Below, piece by piece: positions 1 through 10,597 of a DNA stretch of 64,000 nucleotides; positions within the stretch are counted from its first letter, which is position 1; every line of letters starts with the position of its first letter. The stretch spans positions 682,001 to 746,000 of the forward strand of contig NC_091273.1 of the NCBI RefSeq assembly GCF_042100115.1, given 5' to 3'. The stretch comes from Alternaria dauci. Taxonomy: Eukaryota; Ascomycota; Dothideomycetes; Pleosporales; Pleosporaceae. The position numbers and the translations under genes were made by a program. Under the pieces are notes generated by a model. That model did no database searches. It saw only the letters and a program-made list of their open reading frames with translations, and had not been told where the DNA came from.

Positions 1-1366
1 CTCTGGCAGAAGAACACCAACGACCAAGATGGTGTCAGTTCCATCACACAATGCCCTACTGCACCAGGTGAGTCAATGACTTATACCTGGAGAGCCACCC
101 AGCATGGATCGACATGGTATCATTCGCATTTCGCGCTGCAGGCTTGGCAGGGCGTGTTTGGTGGTATCGTGATCAACGGGCCTGCAACGAAGAACTATGA
201 CGAGGACCTGGGCATGCTCTTCCTCAATGATTGGGACCACCAAACTGTTGATGAGCTATACATGTACGCCCAAAGCGAAGGCCCACCGGTACTTGACAAC
301 GGCTTGATCAACGGTACCAACACCTTCGAAGATGGTGGCCATCGCTACAATGTTTCGTTCACGTCCGGAACTTCTTACCGCATACGTCTCATCAATGCTG
401 CTGTTGACACTCACTGGAAGTTCATGATCGACAACCATACCATGACTGTCATTGCATCCGACCTTGTTCCCATCGAACCTTACGACACTACCGTTGTCAG
501 CATTGGCATGGGCCAACGATACGACGTCATTGTAACAGCTGACCAGGGAGACTTGGCCGACAACTTCTGGATGCGCGCCATTCCGCAATCCGCATGTTCT
601 GAGAACGACAATGAGGACGATATCCGTGGTATAGTCTACTATGGTGGCTCAGCTGGAACGCCAACCACTTCCGGATACGACTACGAAGACAGCTGCTCAG
701 ATGAGACGAAGAACATAGTACCGCACATCCCGAAGACTGTTGGATCGACATCGTCCACCGCCGATGAGCCTGTATCTGTCAACCGTAACAAGGAGAACCT
801 CTTTAAGTGGGCTCTCAACAGCACATCCATGGTGGTATACTGGGATGACCCCACGCTCATGCAAGTCATGCGAAACGAGACCAAGTTTGAGGCCTCTAAT
901 GCGGTCTTCCACCTACCCCGCAAGGACGAGTTCGTCTATGTAGTTGTCAGCACCACCATCGGAGTACCTCATCCCATTCACTTGCACGGGCACGACTTCT
1001 TCGTCATCGCCCAGGGTACGGGAGAATACACGGATGATATTCCTCTCAAGCTTGATAACCCGCCGCGTCGCGACACCGCCATGCTGCCAGCTTCGGGCTA
1101 CCTTGTCATGGCTTTCCAAACGGATAATCCAGGCGCATGGCTGATGCATTGCCATATCGGTATGTTTCTCTCTTCATTTGCAATCAAGTCGCTGTACTAA
1201 CATCTACACAGGTTGGCACACATCCGAAGGCTTCGCTATGCAGTTCGTCGAGCAGTACGATAAGATTGCTGGCTTGACCGATAATGATGCATTGACGCGC
1301 AATTGCAATGGTTGGAAGGATCACAGTCAGTCTGTTGGTATCTTGCAAGACGACTCTGGTGTATAA
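1..1366 (+). CDS. Laccase / multicopper oxidase, 3' part (5' end outside window)
   Basis: Secreted-type multicopper oxidase; family members oxidise phenols and reduce O2 to water. The frame is open from base 1 and runs to a GT donor at 1160; a 52-bp intron (1160-1211) is followed by a second exon ending with TAA at 1364-1366. Visible copper motifs are WYHSHF (first visible copper motif), HPIHLHGHDF (type 1/2/3 site) and HCHIG-W-H across the intron, with the His-Cys-His pathway intact. The residue ten after that Cys is Phe, the axial type-1 position. The protein ends in DSGV, matching the short C-terminal DSG(L/I/V) plug of ascomycete laccases. The N-terminal cupredoxin region with the HWHG motif is not in the window. 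The family call is firm; whether the substrate is melanin, lignin or other phenols cannot be told. Confidence 0.93.
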
Positions 1367-2340
1367 GGTGCAAGTTTGGCAGCGATTTTTTTTTAATCCA
1401 GTCTTTTGTTCACAGTACAAAACACATGCTTGCTTTGTCTTGTGGCACAGCCTTTTCCATTACGTCATTTACCGTCTCCCGAACCCCATCAACTGAGCCC
1501 CGCGCTGGCGTCCTTCTTACGTATTCATCATCACGACCCAACCTTCAGTTCGCTGTCGACTCGCCGCAAAATAGCATTCGAAACTTGGTCTCTTACATCT
1601 TTGCGCAACATCAACCCCCCATATGCTGCCTGAATATGGCGACTCGTCCCGAAAAGTACGTAGACGTGCGTCCCAACTTTGGTCATCTCGTTTCATGGTG
1701 CTTCATTAGACCATACCTTGTCTTCTATGACAAGGGTTCCAGGTCCATCGTACTACAGTGATGGCTTGTTCTCGCTGCATTGGCTTACTGACAATACCAC
1801 GGCCCCGTTACGACGCATGAATCCATCACCAACCGTGTATCTGTCCTGAAGAAATGTACCTGTGCCACAAGTCGTCGCCCCGACTCACAGGTCGACTGTA
1901 AGCTGATCGAGCGACCCAAGAATCTTTTACTTGCCGTTGGTATTGGCACAGCTGATGCCGTGTGAGATGGGCTGACAACTTCACTGGTGTACTCTTGAAT
2001 GGCGGAGAGGCCGGTCCCCGATACAACAATATCACGAAATAGGTTCGTATGGTAACAAGGCAGGCGTTTCGGTTCAAGACAACCCAGCCTCATGAGTTCA
2101 CGCCGTCCATCAGCATATGATTGCACTACCTGCATTACCACCACACGGATCTGAGCTAAGCACGCAGGCTGTTGGACTGGAGCCACCTTCAAACCGCTTA
2201 TAAAAGTACACGACAGCCAATTCTCATGGTTGAACTGTATCTTTGTTGCTCGTATCGCTGGCCCTTCCATACATATACGCACGCGGCAGTACACTGAGCC
2301 GATATCTTTTTAAGTCTTCTTTCTCCTCACATAACCACAA
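1367..2340. other. Intergenic, laccase 3' flank and protease promoter
   Basis: No convincing gene. It holds the laccase 3' flank and the upstream region of the protease. A 169-codon minus-strand ORF (1785-2294) has no recognisable features and covers the protease promoter, so I treat it as chance. A TATA-like element is annotated separately. Confidence 0.5.
2199..2206 (+). promoter_or_regulatory. TATA-box-like element
   Basis: The string TATAAAAG lies 135 bases before the protease ATG at 2341, followed by a pyrimidine-rich stretch, a common arrangement for a regulated fungal promoter. The assignment rests only on sequence and position. Confidence 0.45.
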
Positions 2341-4774
2341 ATGCGGCTCTCCCCTCTTTTTCTCATGCTATGCATTGCTCAAGCATTCACCTCTCGATAT
2401 CTGTCTAACCTCCCAACTAGGGACGCTGAAGATGAGACTAAGCTCAACCGAGGTGAAGACGTTCACCGCAACAATCAACAGGCATGGTCCTACGCCAACC
2501 ACCTCCCACGAGACGAGCCAAAAAATGAACACAGCGTTGCAGCCGGCGCCAATGATGGTGAGAGCACTCACAATGTTGTTCCACCTAACGAGCTAGAACA
2601 ACGCATTGCCAGGCGAGAGGTTGTAAAGTATATGGCTCGGGTGAAAGACGGTATTGACATCGAGAAGTACCGTGAGTTCTTGATGACCAAGGTTGAAAGT
2701 GGTAGCTGGATATACCAGATTGGACCTGACCAGGAGATTCGTGGTTATGGGAGCGTAACGTTGACCCAGGACGCAAAGACTGAAGTGGAGAATCACAAAG
2801 ACACCTCTTTTGTCATGGAGGACCTTCCCCTTATACCTTTGCGGGCTCTGTCATCTGGAACCTTACCCCACACAATACACGAGAACTCAGCACCAATCGA
2901 CAAAAGAAGAAAGCTCTTGCCTAGAAATTTAGCATGGAAGGCCCAGGAGTACGCCGACGACGCCCTAGTAATGGATAGTCAATACCCGTATGTATGAGTT
3001 AGTGCCGTACTCACGATTGGCTCATCACTGATGCGCTGTTCAGGGACAGTCGTTTCATCGATTTTACTGAATTTGTGTACCCTGAGAATGCTGGCGAAGG
3101 TATTTTCGTGTATGTACTCGACTTGGGCATCCAGATTAAGGTCAAGAATGTGAGTATAGCTTGAAATACACTGCTTCGCTGACAGCATTTTCGTAGCCTG
3201 ACGATGAACGAGAATTCAAGACGGACAACGACAGGGTGCTTCAAACCACAGCATCTGGCAATCATGGCCAAAGTCCAGATACTGATGACAATCCTATTCA
3301 GCCATCCCACGGGGCTCAGGTTGCTTCTAAAGCCGTTGGAAGGAAGTTTGGACTTGCAAAAGAGGTATGTTGTCAGTGCTGTGAAAGTTTATTTTGTTCG
3401 TTGCGTATCGGTCCTGGTGATTGGGTAGCATATATTGAGTAGAGTTTCTGTTTCAATGCTGTTGTGTCCATTACCTATCATTCATTTAGAATACCTCGCT
3501 AACATACCGTCGAATCTGTAGGCGACGCTGGTATCGACAAAGCTCTACCCAAAGACCGGAGACTGGGAAAACGCGATGTGGTTGATCCTGGAGGATATCA
3601 GAAACCACGAGGGTCGAGCCTCGCGGAGTGTCGTAACCACATCTATGGCCATTGGCGAAGGCGGATGGACCCCTGAGGCAGCCAGAAATAACGCAAGAAA
3701 CCAAAGGCTGTATGGAAACGACCTCCGAGCACTTTCCAGTCTTGGCGTGCCTTTTGTGATGGCCTCAGGCAATGACGCAAAACAGCCAAATCGAGGCGAC
3801 GTGGATCAACTCCCTATGGTGCTTCAAGATGATGACACCCCTCTTATTATCGTCGGTGGTTCGGAATGGAATGGCAAGCGTGCCGACTTCTCGCAAGCCG
3901 GGCCACTTATCACAGTGTATGCGCCTGGTGTTGACATCGACTGTCAAACAAAGGATGACAAGACAGAGACAACAGCAAGTGGTTCCTCATTAGGTAAGTA
4001 ATATTGATATTAGCCATTTCCCATCTTCCATTGCACTGACAGCTGATTTACGGTCGCAATATAGCTGCACCACAAGTCGCAGGTCTCATAGCCACCTACT
4101 TGTCTTACAAGACGAAACCTTAGGACGACTCTAAGACTGGCGTAGAGCGCGTCAAAGCCATCAGAGACTACATCATTAGCGAGCACTCAAGTTGGGAAAG
4201 AGCTTCCAACAGTGGCATTCGTGTGATCTGGAACGGAGCGACGAAAGACGATCATAAGCATGCGACCGCAAACAGCCCGGATAACTCCAATCCGCCTCCA
4301 TCAATACCGTCACCTTCGTCTTCGACAACTCCATCTCGCAAGAACAAAGCGCTTTCTATCGTCTTCCAGAACCTGTTTGATTCCATATCGAATGGAAATG
4401 ATTGGTTGTTCTTCAAAAGCGATTACTGCGTCTCTTCTGTATGTCGCTTTTACGGCGATGCTATGAGAAAGATACCAGCAGGAAGCAGTTCCACCATGGT
4501 TGACAACCCACCATGGCCTGGAGGTACATATACGATGAATGATCTGATCGATGACGTGGAGTGCGACTATCTCAACGATGGGACCAATCCTGGAGCCCTT
4601 TGGTGTCAAGATTGGGACGCCCCTCTCCCTACCGGATCCCAGGCCCATTTACCTAAGAACATAACGATCAATTGCAAAGAGGAGCTGAAACGGTGGGATC
4701 ATGGAGCTGAGATCTGCTCTGAAGGAGGTGACAACTTTGTCGCGCATCACCCAGTGGCTTCTTGTGACTGGTGA
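2341..4774 (+). pseudogene. Secreted subtilisin-like (S8) protease interrupted by in-frame TAG
   Basis: Five exons fit canonical sites: 2341-2987, 3044-3149, 3197-3364, 3522-3993, 4065 onward. The N-terminus is a signal peptide (MRLSPLFLMLCIAQAF), followed by an I9-like propeptide region around residues 95-160. Catalytic Asp is in VYVLDLGI (DTG is usual), His in SHGAQVAS, oxyanion Asn in ASGND and Ser in SGSSLAAP, so the triad is present. In exon 5 a TAG at 4121-4123 stops the protein at 483 residues. The same frame then stays open to TGA at 4772-4774, coding about 216 more residues with a linker and a Cys-containing tail (CVSSVC, CDW end). I found no splice pair that removes the stop. It may be a recent loss of the C-terminal domain, a null allele, a truncated but active protease, readthrough or a base error. 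Only the interruption, not loss of function, is certain. Confidence 0.8.
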
Positions 4775-5001
4775 GCCATGACTAAATAGGCAACAAAGGA
4801 TGAGGATGGAGTTCTTATGCTTGGTACTTCCGCTAATTTGTTCTATCTTTGGGTCGAGTTTTGGCTTTCGGTATTTCGATCTAGCAACAGTGATGATCAG
4901 GAGTAGGAATGCATAAGACAATGATTTGTTTCGTATACTTCGTTTGCTGTTGTGGCCAATATCGGCATTTTCGTACCGCTGAAATGCCAGACCTTTTTGA
5001 A

Positions 5002-6740
5002 TCAAACTCTCAAGCTCGCTACGTTATCCTTCAAGAAACCATACGTATCACCCCGGAAGTTATCATCGAGGTAACTGTTACTGTTCGCGCCGAAGTTCAC
5101 CAACTTCTTACTCTCACTCCACCTTGGCCAGTTCATCAGTCCGCTTCCCTTGTTGGGATCCAAGTTGTAGATGAAGGAGTAATAGTAACCCCTAATTGAC
5201 CTCGCAGCGTTGTTTGGCAAGATACCATTGAAGACTTGGAGGATATCCGAGCCATGAAACGTCCCTAGAATGGGCGTGCCATAATTGTATGTCGCAAGGT
5301 ATGACCATGAAGGCACACTGGGGCTGACTTGCGCAGCGATTTCTAGGAAAACGCGACGTGTAAGAGTGAATGTAACGTCACCGAGGATAGCGGAAACGCG
5401 CTTGAACTGGGGATAGTAGTTGTTGAGGAGTCCAGTCCGGAAAGGTGAGCCGTCCTCTGTGATAGTTTGGTAACTGCCAACCAATTGTTGGATTTGCGCC
5501 GGTGAAGCATTGTTGAAGAAGATGGTTGAGAAGTACGTTGTGATCTCACTGGTGGTGGTAAGATTCGAAGTGAAAAGGCCAAAGAGGGTGCCCTCATCTT
5601 CTTGATCGCCAACAATGAAGGGTACCTTGGCGTACTTTCCAGCTTTGACAAGGGCATCGGGAGATGCTGTAAGGACTCTTCCATCTGGTCGTGGTAGGTA
5701 GGAAAGATTGACTGTGAAGTAGCTCAAGATACCAGGAACGGTATTTGCGGCATTGAGGAATTTTGTGTATGGAACTGTGCGGAGACATGCCAAGGTATCG
5801 GCGGAGCTAGCGCATCCAGCTGCTTCCACAACCTGTGGTGGTTAGCACAGATCCTTTGTTGAATTCAATAAGATTGAAAGCTTACTCTATCATAGATAGC
5901 CTGGCCCTTGGGGCAGTCCACGGGATCGGCCGGCACTATCGAGCCCGAGTTCATGATACCAGCTCTGAAGAGCGGCTTGCCCTTATAGCTGTTGTCGCCG
6001 TCGTACAGCATCATCTGATCCAGTACAGAGATAGCACCTGCACTCTCGCCCCAGATCGTTATCTTTTCGGGATCACCTCCAAACGCAGCGATGTTGTCTG
6101 CAACCCACTGAAGGCCCAGCCTCTGGTCGAGAAGTCCCAGGTTGGCAGAGCCGTCTTGTAACACCTCTTTTCCGGGCATGAAACCGAATCCACCAACGCG
6201 ATAGTTTACCGCAACAAAGACGATAGGCTTGCCTTGAGCGACTGACTCGGCTACAAGGCTGGTTCCGTCGTACATTGCAGTAGATCCAAGTTCGAAACCA
6301 CCGCCAAAGATCCAGAATAATACGGGTAGTTTGGCGTCAGCCTTTGTGCCAGCTGGCCGTTGGACATTGATAGTCAGACAGTCTTCTCCAGCGTTGGTGA
6401 TCGTTTGAAGGAGTGGCAGATTCAGTATTGTTCCTAAGACGTTGGTCGGAATGTTCCTCTCGTCTATGCTGAAGAAGAATTGCGGGCATGCTTTCGGGGT
6501 GCCAGTGCCATCGACCTTTCCGAGGGAAGAAGTCAATGGCTGTGGTGGTTTCAATCGCAGCTGATCAATCGGAGGCTGTGCGTATGGTATGCCTTTAAAA
6601 GACTCAACATTCGCGCTGCTGACGCCAGCAACCGTAGCTTGGGGTGAAGGAGCAATAACGGTGGGGTTTGCGCGCTTTTCCAAGGGTGCTGGGACCGCAA
6701 GAGCCAAAGGAAGTAATGGTAGTAGTGCTGTGAGCTTCAT
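5002..6740 (-). CDS. Secreted type-B carboxylesterase/lipase
   Basis: Alpha/beta-hydrolase of the esterase-lipase B family (Candida rugosa lipase-like), predicted secreted ester or lipid hydrolase. Exons are 5886-6740 and 5002-5832, with a 53-bp intron joining VV to EAAG; the product is 561 aa, a normal length. The start at 6740 gives signal peptide [18 protein letters not shown] and then a Kex2-like KR site. The nucleophile elbow is GESAGAIS, the oxyanion loop FGGGF, the type-B signature GEDCLTINV; the acid is likely Glu in DQEDEGTLF and the base His in GTFHGSD. An in-frame upstream Met at 6776 would bury the signal peptide, so I prefer 6740. Its 3' end lies 227 bp from the 3' end of the convergent protease locus. 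Substrate is unknown. Confidence 0.93.
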
Positions 6741-7149
6741 GGTGAAGTGAATATGCGTTTGAGCCCTGTTAATCAAATCAGACGAAGACTTCGCTCTTGA
6801 GATTGCTTGCTTCTACCACGACTGTAAACACGCGATACTTAACCATCTCGGTCGAGCAGATGTCACAAGCTAGGAACAGTTTTTCTCGCAATGAACCTCG
6901 GACGATGCCCACGCCGACTGCATCCAGTCGATGGATTAATCGGGAAGAATCAACACGAGCTCGAAGTTGACCGTGGCTGCAGATACACCCATGCTTCAAT
7001 ACGATTTCTCTGGACTCTTGGGTCGCAGATCGCACTTCTTGTGGTGGCAGTGAGCCCCAGCAGCCTTGTATGAATGGTGTGGTGTGTAGAGCTAATCAAT
7101 CTCGACCTATCAAAAAACACAATTCGAAAGGTCAGCCAGGGGAAAGAGC
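6741..7149. other. Intergenic, esterase upstream region
   Basis: Upstream region of the minus-strand carboxylesterase. Short ORFs on both strands show no recognisable motif. No gene seen. Confidence 0.5.
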
Positions 7150-8440
7150 CTAAATCGGCTTGGGCTCTTGGTAGCTGACTTTCGGCGCCTTACCACTAGG
7201 TGGTGGATCATGAGGTGTCGGCGCATCTAGTGGACGGGTCGCTCGGCAGAGATTATAGTTTGTAATTTTGCAATCACACCAGTCGTTCGATTTTGTCTTT
7301 TCGCATCTTCAATAGTGCGCGACTTGATTCAAATACAACATCGCCAAATGCATTCTGCAAAGGCGCCTGGTGTAGGGTCTTGATGGCAAGGGTGATATGA
7401 ACTGTCGAGACGCAGACCAACACATTTTCCCGGTTTATGGTGTATCGACTAAATCTTCGTCCTCGATCTGTCCGGAGAGCAGCCGGAAGCCGTTGGGTCG
7501 CATGCTGTCAACGGAGATGCTGCTGTTCAGGGGTGATTAATTTAGTCCCGCGTGGACAAAATGCGGGGTATTCATGATGCGGTTCCCCAGGATTTCGGCC
7601 ATATCATCGCCCGATGCATCCTCTTCGACGCCTCACTGACCAAAGCAGAGCCTCGGTGCGCTGCAAAGTTTCCGCAACCTTGAATTACATGTGAGAATGC
7701 TCTAGGTGGTGTGGAGGACTTAGCGAGCTATGTCAACCTTTGTATACCTAGGCACCGTCTGGTGGCCGACAGCCTCGAAGCAACGAAAGTCCTTGGCAAT
7801 AGTGGGGCGTATTCTCCGTATCGAATACTATCACACATCGTGGTCAACGGCAGATGCCGTGATGTAGATCGAGGTGCGTTCTCCGGGCTCGGTGAAAACA
7901 TCAGAACAGGTGATTTCAAGGTTGGCGTCGGCGACGTGCACCCGGCAAGCTAAGTGAGGAGACATGGAAACATTGAAACAAGTACCCGCGATTTTCCGGT
8001 GTCAAGAGTGCGCACACTGGTGGTGAGGTCGGTGAGGTCGTTGTTCAAAGCTCAGATGCGCAGAGATCGTGTTGGGACTAGGAGCTGGTCCGGATTACTA
8101 AGCGACTCGAATTCTAGCAGGGTCGCTCAAACCCAGACTTCAATCATGGCCTTCAGAATCTTAGCACAACATGTCTGCAACTGCGAAAGAGCAGATTCGA
8201 TATGTCCGTATGCCTGTGTCATGTCAGCGTTGCGCACAAGTTAATTTCCAGATGCCTCCAGAGTTAAAATCACCAGGTCAGCCTCGTCTCCACCTGGGCA
8301 GCGTCTCCACTCGCTATTTTCGGCACGGCAGCTCAGCCGCGCGACGGCACATGAGCGCGTTCATTACAAGCTGCCAGCATAACAGGAACGAATGTGGACC
8401 ATGTTTTCACCTTCAGGTCGATCGCGCAACATCATGCATG
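7150..8440 (-). pseudogene. Decayed protein-coding gene, product unknown
   Basis: Reading the minus strand gives long stretches of protein-like sequence broken by stops and frame changes. One frame carries NADMTQAYGHIESALSQLQ (about 8240-8180) and, after a stop, ATLLEFESLSNPDQLL. Another, in phase from 7980 to 7438, carries ADANLEITCSDVFTEPGERT, then MAEILGNRIMNTPHFVHAGL and NGFRLLSGQIEDEDLVDTP, interrupted by TGA-TAG, TAA, TAG, TGA, TAA and TAA. A third frame holds VFESSRALLKMRKDKIERLV, and the last ends GKAPKVSYQEPKPI at a TAG (7150-7152). Several stops could be C-to-T changes (CGA to TGA, CAG to TAG), as expected from deamination or RIP-type mutation. I do not recognise the family. An intron-rich living gene is possible, but the stops are too many and poorly placed for normal introns. 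Confidence 0.5.
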
Positions 8441-8833
8441 GTGTTGTTACCTGGAGTAAAGAAAGAGTAACAAACACAAACGCATTCTGAGGCCGTACAG
8501 GGTTCTCTCATTAGAGGCGCCAAAAAAAGCTTCGGCAAGAGCGCAGCGCGCCTTATTGCGCCCTGTCATACAGCACTTCAACTCCAGTGATTCGGTACAT
8601 CTTCAGGCCCCATATAACGCCTCAGTGCTGATATGCCCAAAGAGCTGAAAGAAGAGGCCAGCCTTGCGATAAAGGAACATATCAGCGCTTACGTTTATCC
8701 AATGTTGAGCAACAACCATGTCGCCTGGCTGCATTTGCGTAATCAGCTTCCCTGTTGCTTGGGGGCCTAAAAAACATATGCAGACATTTCTCTCAATTCC
8801 TTCTTTACACACTCTTTAACTGTATCTTTACCA
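8441..8833. other. Intergenic, leader of membrane protein gene
   Basis: No gene. The last 60 bases before the ATG at 8834 are pyrimidine-rich, as in many fungal leaders. Confidence 0.5.
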
Positions 8834-10177
8834 ATGCCTTTTCTCAATATCAAGATCGATCCCATTCACTATAGCAGTCGATGCATCACTTTCACTGAAT
8901 GGATCTCATTACTGACTTTGTGTCTTGCTCCGTTGATCGTCGTAAGTAGCTCGCGGGTCACATTCTCCGGCATCAAAACGTTGACAATTGTCTTGCTTCA
9001 GCATCTCATATCTGGAACACCCACGATATCGTATCTTACCGACCGACGCCCAAGATGGTACGACCAATTGTGTAGCTACAATCCAACATCCATTATCTGG
9101 AGATATGCTGCGATAACCGATCGGCGCGTTCGAGCTATCAAGTGGAGTTCTCATGATCTAGCAGCCACGAACGCGATATTCTGGACCTCGAACGGATGGA
9201 ATGGCGAGGAAATCATGGTCACGGCCTCTGCCTCGTACTGTTTGCGTTTTCCAGAAAGCACCCATGTGGAAGTAGCCTCGTCAACGATGTTGAAGACTGT
9301 CATCACAACGCTTCAGGGTGTATCTGCACTCTATGTACTTCTCGGTATCACGTCCGGATCTACACTTCCTGGTGGTGCTGTTGGGTTCGGTGTTGACACA
9401 CTCTTCTTCCCGCTGGCCATCTTGGGCCTCTTGCGATTGTGTGCTGCAACATGGCTTACAGAGGACTTTGCATACCAGCAGGAGAGCTTGAGGATAATCT
9501 CGCCAACGGAGACGACAACGCGATTAACGACAAATGACAACGACGTGGAACTCAACGATTCCTCCAAAGCGCTAGATCCGCTACTAGCAACACGATATCA
9601 AACGGCTGGATTTAAATCCCCTAAGAATTCGTGGAGAAGCCGGCTATTTCGCACGCTCTTCCTGCTCTTGCTAGGAGGCGTTTGGACGATAGCTCTTCTC
9701 ATCACCTTTCCCTTTTGGGGAAGCATTCGGTACACGGCGACGCTGTTTCTACTCGGCCTTTTCTACTTCCTGTTCATCTCTGTATCCCTGGTTCTATACG
9801 CTTTCTATTTCTTCCGTGGTCAAACCACCAGCACAATCTTACCCTGCATCTCCAGCACGTGGTACAGGCTCTATACTGTGCTTCTCATGGGTCTCATGTT
9901 GGCTCTCATTGTAGTTGCAAGTATTGAAACGAACAGGCTCCCCACGGGGGTGTATACCAGTTCGAAGACGTCGGAAGAAATGGCATGTATAGACCCAGCT
10001 GGAGGTAGGTGGTGGGTGCCAATGCCGGAACCCAATCGATGGGTAGGATTCGTGACAGACAAGAATCCGGAATGGAATGGAACGACAGTAAAAGGCCTGC
10101 AGGAAATAGGATCGCAGAAGGAGTTCTGGATGTATAACTTTACCGGTTGGTGCTTGGGAGATTACAGAGACATGTGA
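8834..10177 (+). CDS. Hypothetical polytopic membrane protein
   Basis: Intronless, 447 aa. I do not recognise the family. About six hydrophobic segments are visible: near residues 21-40, 155-175, 185-205, 270-292, 298-325 and 338-358. A hydrophilic loop (about 215-265) carries a Ser/Thr-rich stretch. The C-terminal 80 residues are soluble and Trp-rich (RWWVPMPEPNRWVGF, FTGWCLG). It lies between a decayed locus and a housekeeping helicase. It could be a transporter-like or sensory protein, but no motif supports either. Confidence 0.75.
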   Translation: MPFLNIKIDPIHYSSRCITFTEWISLLTLCLAPLIVVSSSRVTFSGIKTLTIVLLQHLISGTPTISYLTDRRPRWYDQLCSYNPTSIIWRYAAITDRRVRAIKWSSHDLAATNAIFWTSNGWNGEEIMVTASASYCLRFPESTHVEVASSTMLKTVITTLQGVSALYVLLGITSGSTLPGGAVGFGVDTLFFPLAILGLLRLCAATWLTEDFAYQQESLRIISPTETTTRLTTNDNDVELNDSSKALDPLLATRYQTAGFKSPKNSWRSRLFRTLFLLLLGGVWTIALLITFPFWGSIRYTATLFLLGLFYFLFISVSLVLYAFYFFRGQTTSTILPCISSTWYRLYTVLLMGLMLALIVVASIETNRLPTGVYTSSKTSEEMACIDPAGGRWWVPMPEPNRWVGFVTDKNPEWNGTTVKGLQEIGSQKEFWMYNFTGWCLGDYRDM

Positions 10178-10597
10178 GATGTTGAGTCTATGTTAGATCC
10201 ATTAGTGTAGACAATAGCCTTGTTTCATCCTCAACACCAGTGTCGCCGTGTGCTTGAGAACTGATGTCGACGTAAATGAACTATGGAATGCATGCACATC
10301 GACGAGTGTAGAATGATGAGGCAAAACAGTCTAGTGCGATGACGTAATATCTCCCGGTCCGAAACAGTGGGGTTCAAGGATTGGGCCTGCCAGTGCTCAC
10401 ACGCCGCAGGTATACAGCAAACATTACGGTACCCTTGGCCAGCTCTCTCATGTCGCGCATGCTGAAAGACTTGTGATGCCAGCTTCTGCATGAATCAGCA
10501 GAGGGCGCCCACTATCCTGCCGAGGATTATCTGACTAGCCATTCATCACCTACAACTACTAATAACCCCACGTCTACACACGCAGCTTCTAGGAACG
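10178..10597. other. Intergenic between membrane protein and helicase
   Basis: No gene seen. It contains the 3' flank of the membrane protein and the helicase promoter. A small minus-strand ORF at 10231-10491 has no recognisable features. Confidence 0.5.

Noticed and set aside
1785..2294. 169-codon minus-strand ORF upstream of the protease
   Set aside because: No recognisable domain, no splice context, and it covers the protease promoter with a TATA element.
4081..4130. An intron removing the protease TAG
   Set aside because: Candidate GT donors with the AG at 4122-4123 give a 41- or 26-base intron that breaks the frame or is too short.
7711..8470. Plus-strand ORFs over the decayed locus
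   Set aside because: The minus strand gives longer, ordered protein-like sequence; the plus ORFs look like its antisense shadows.
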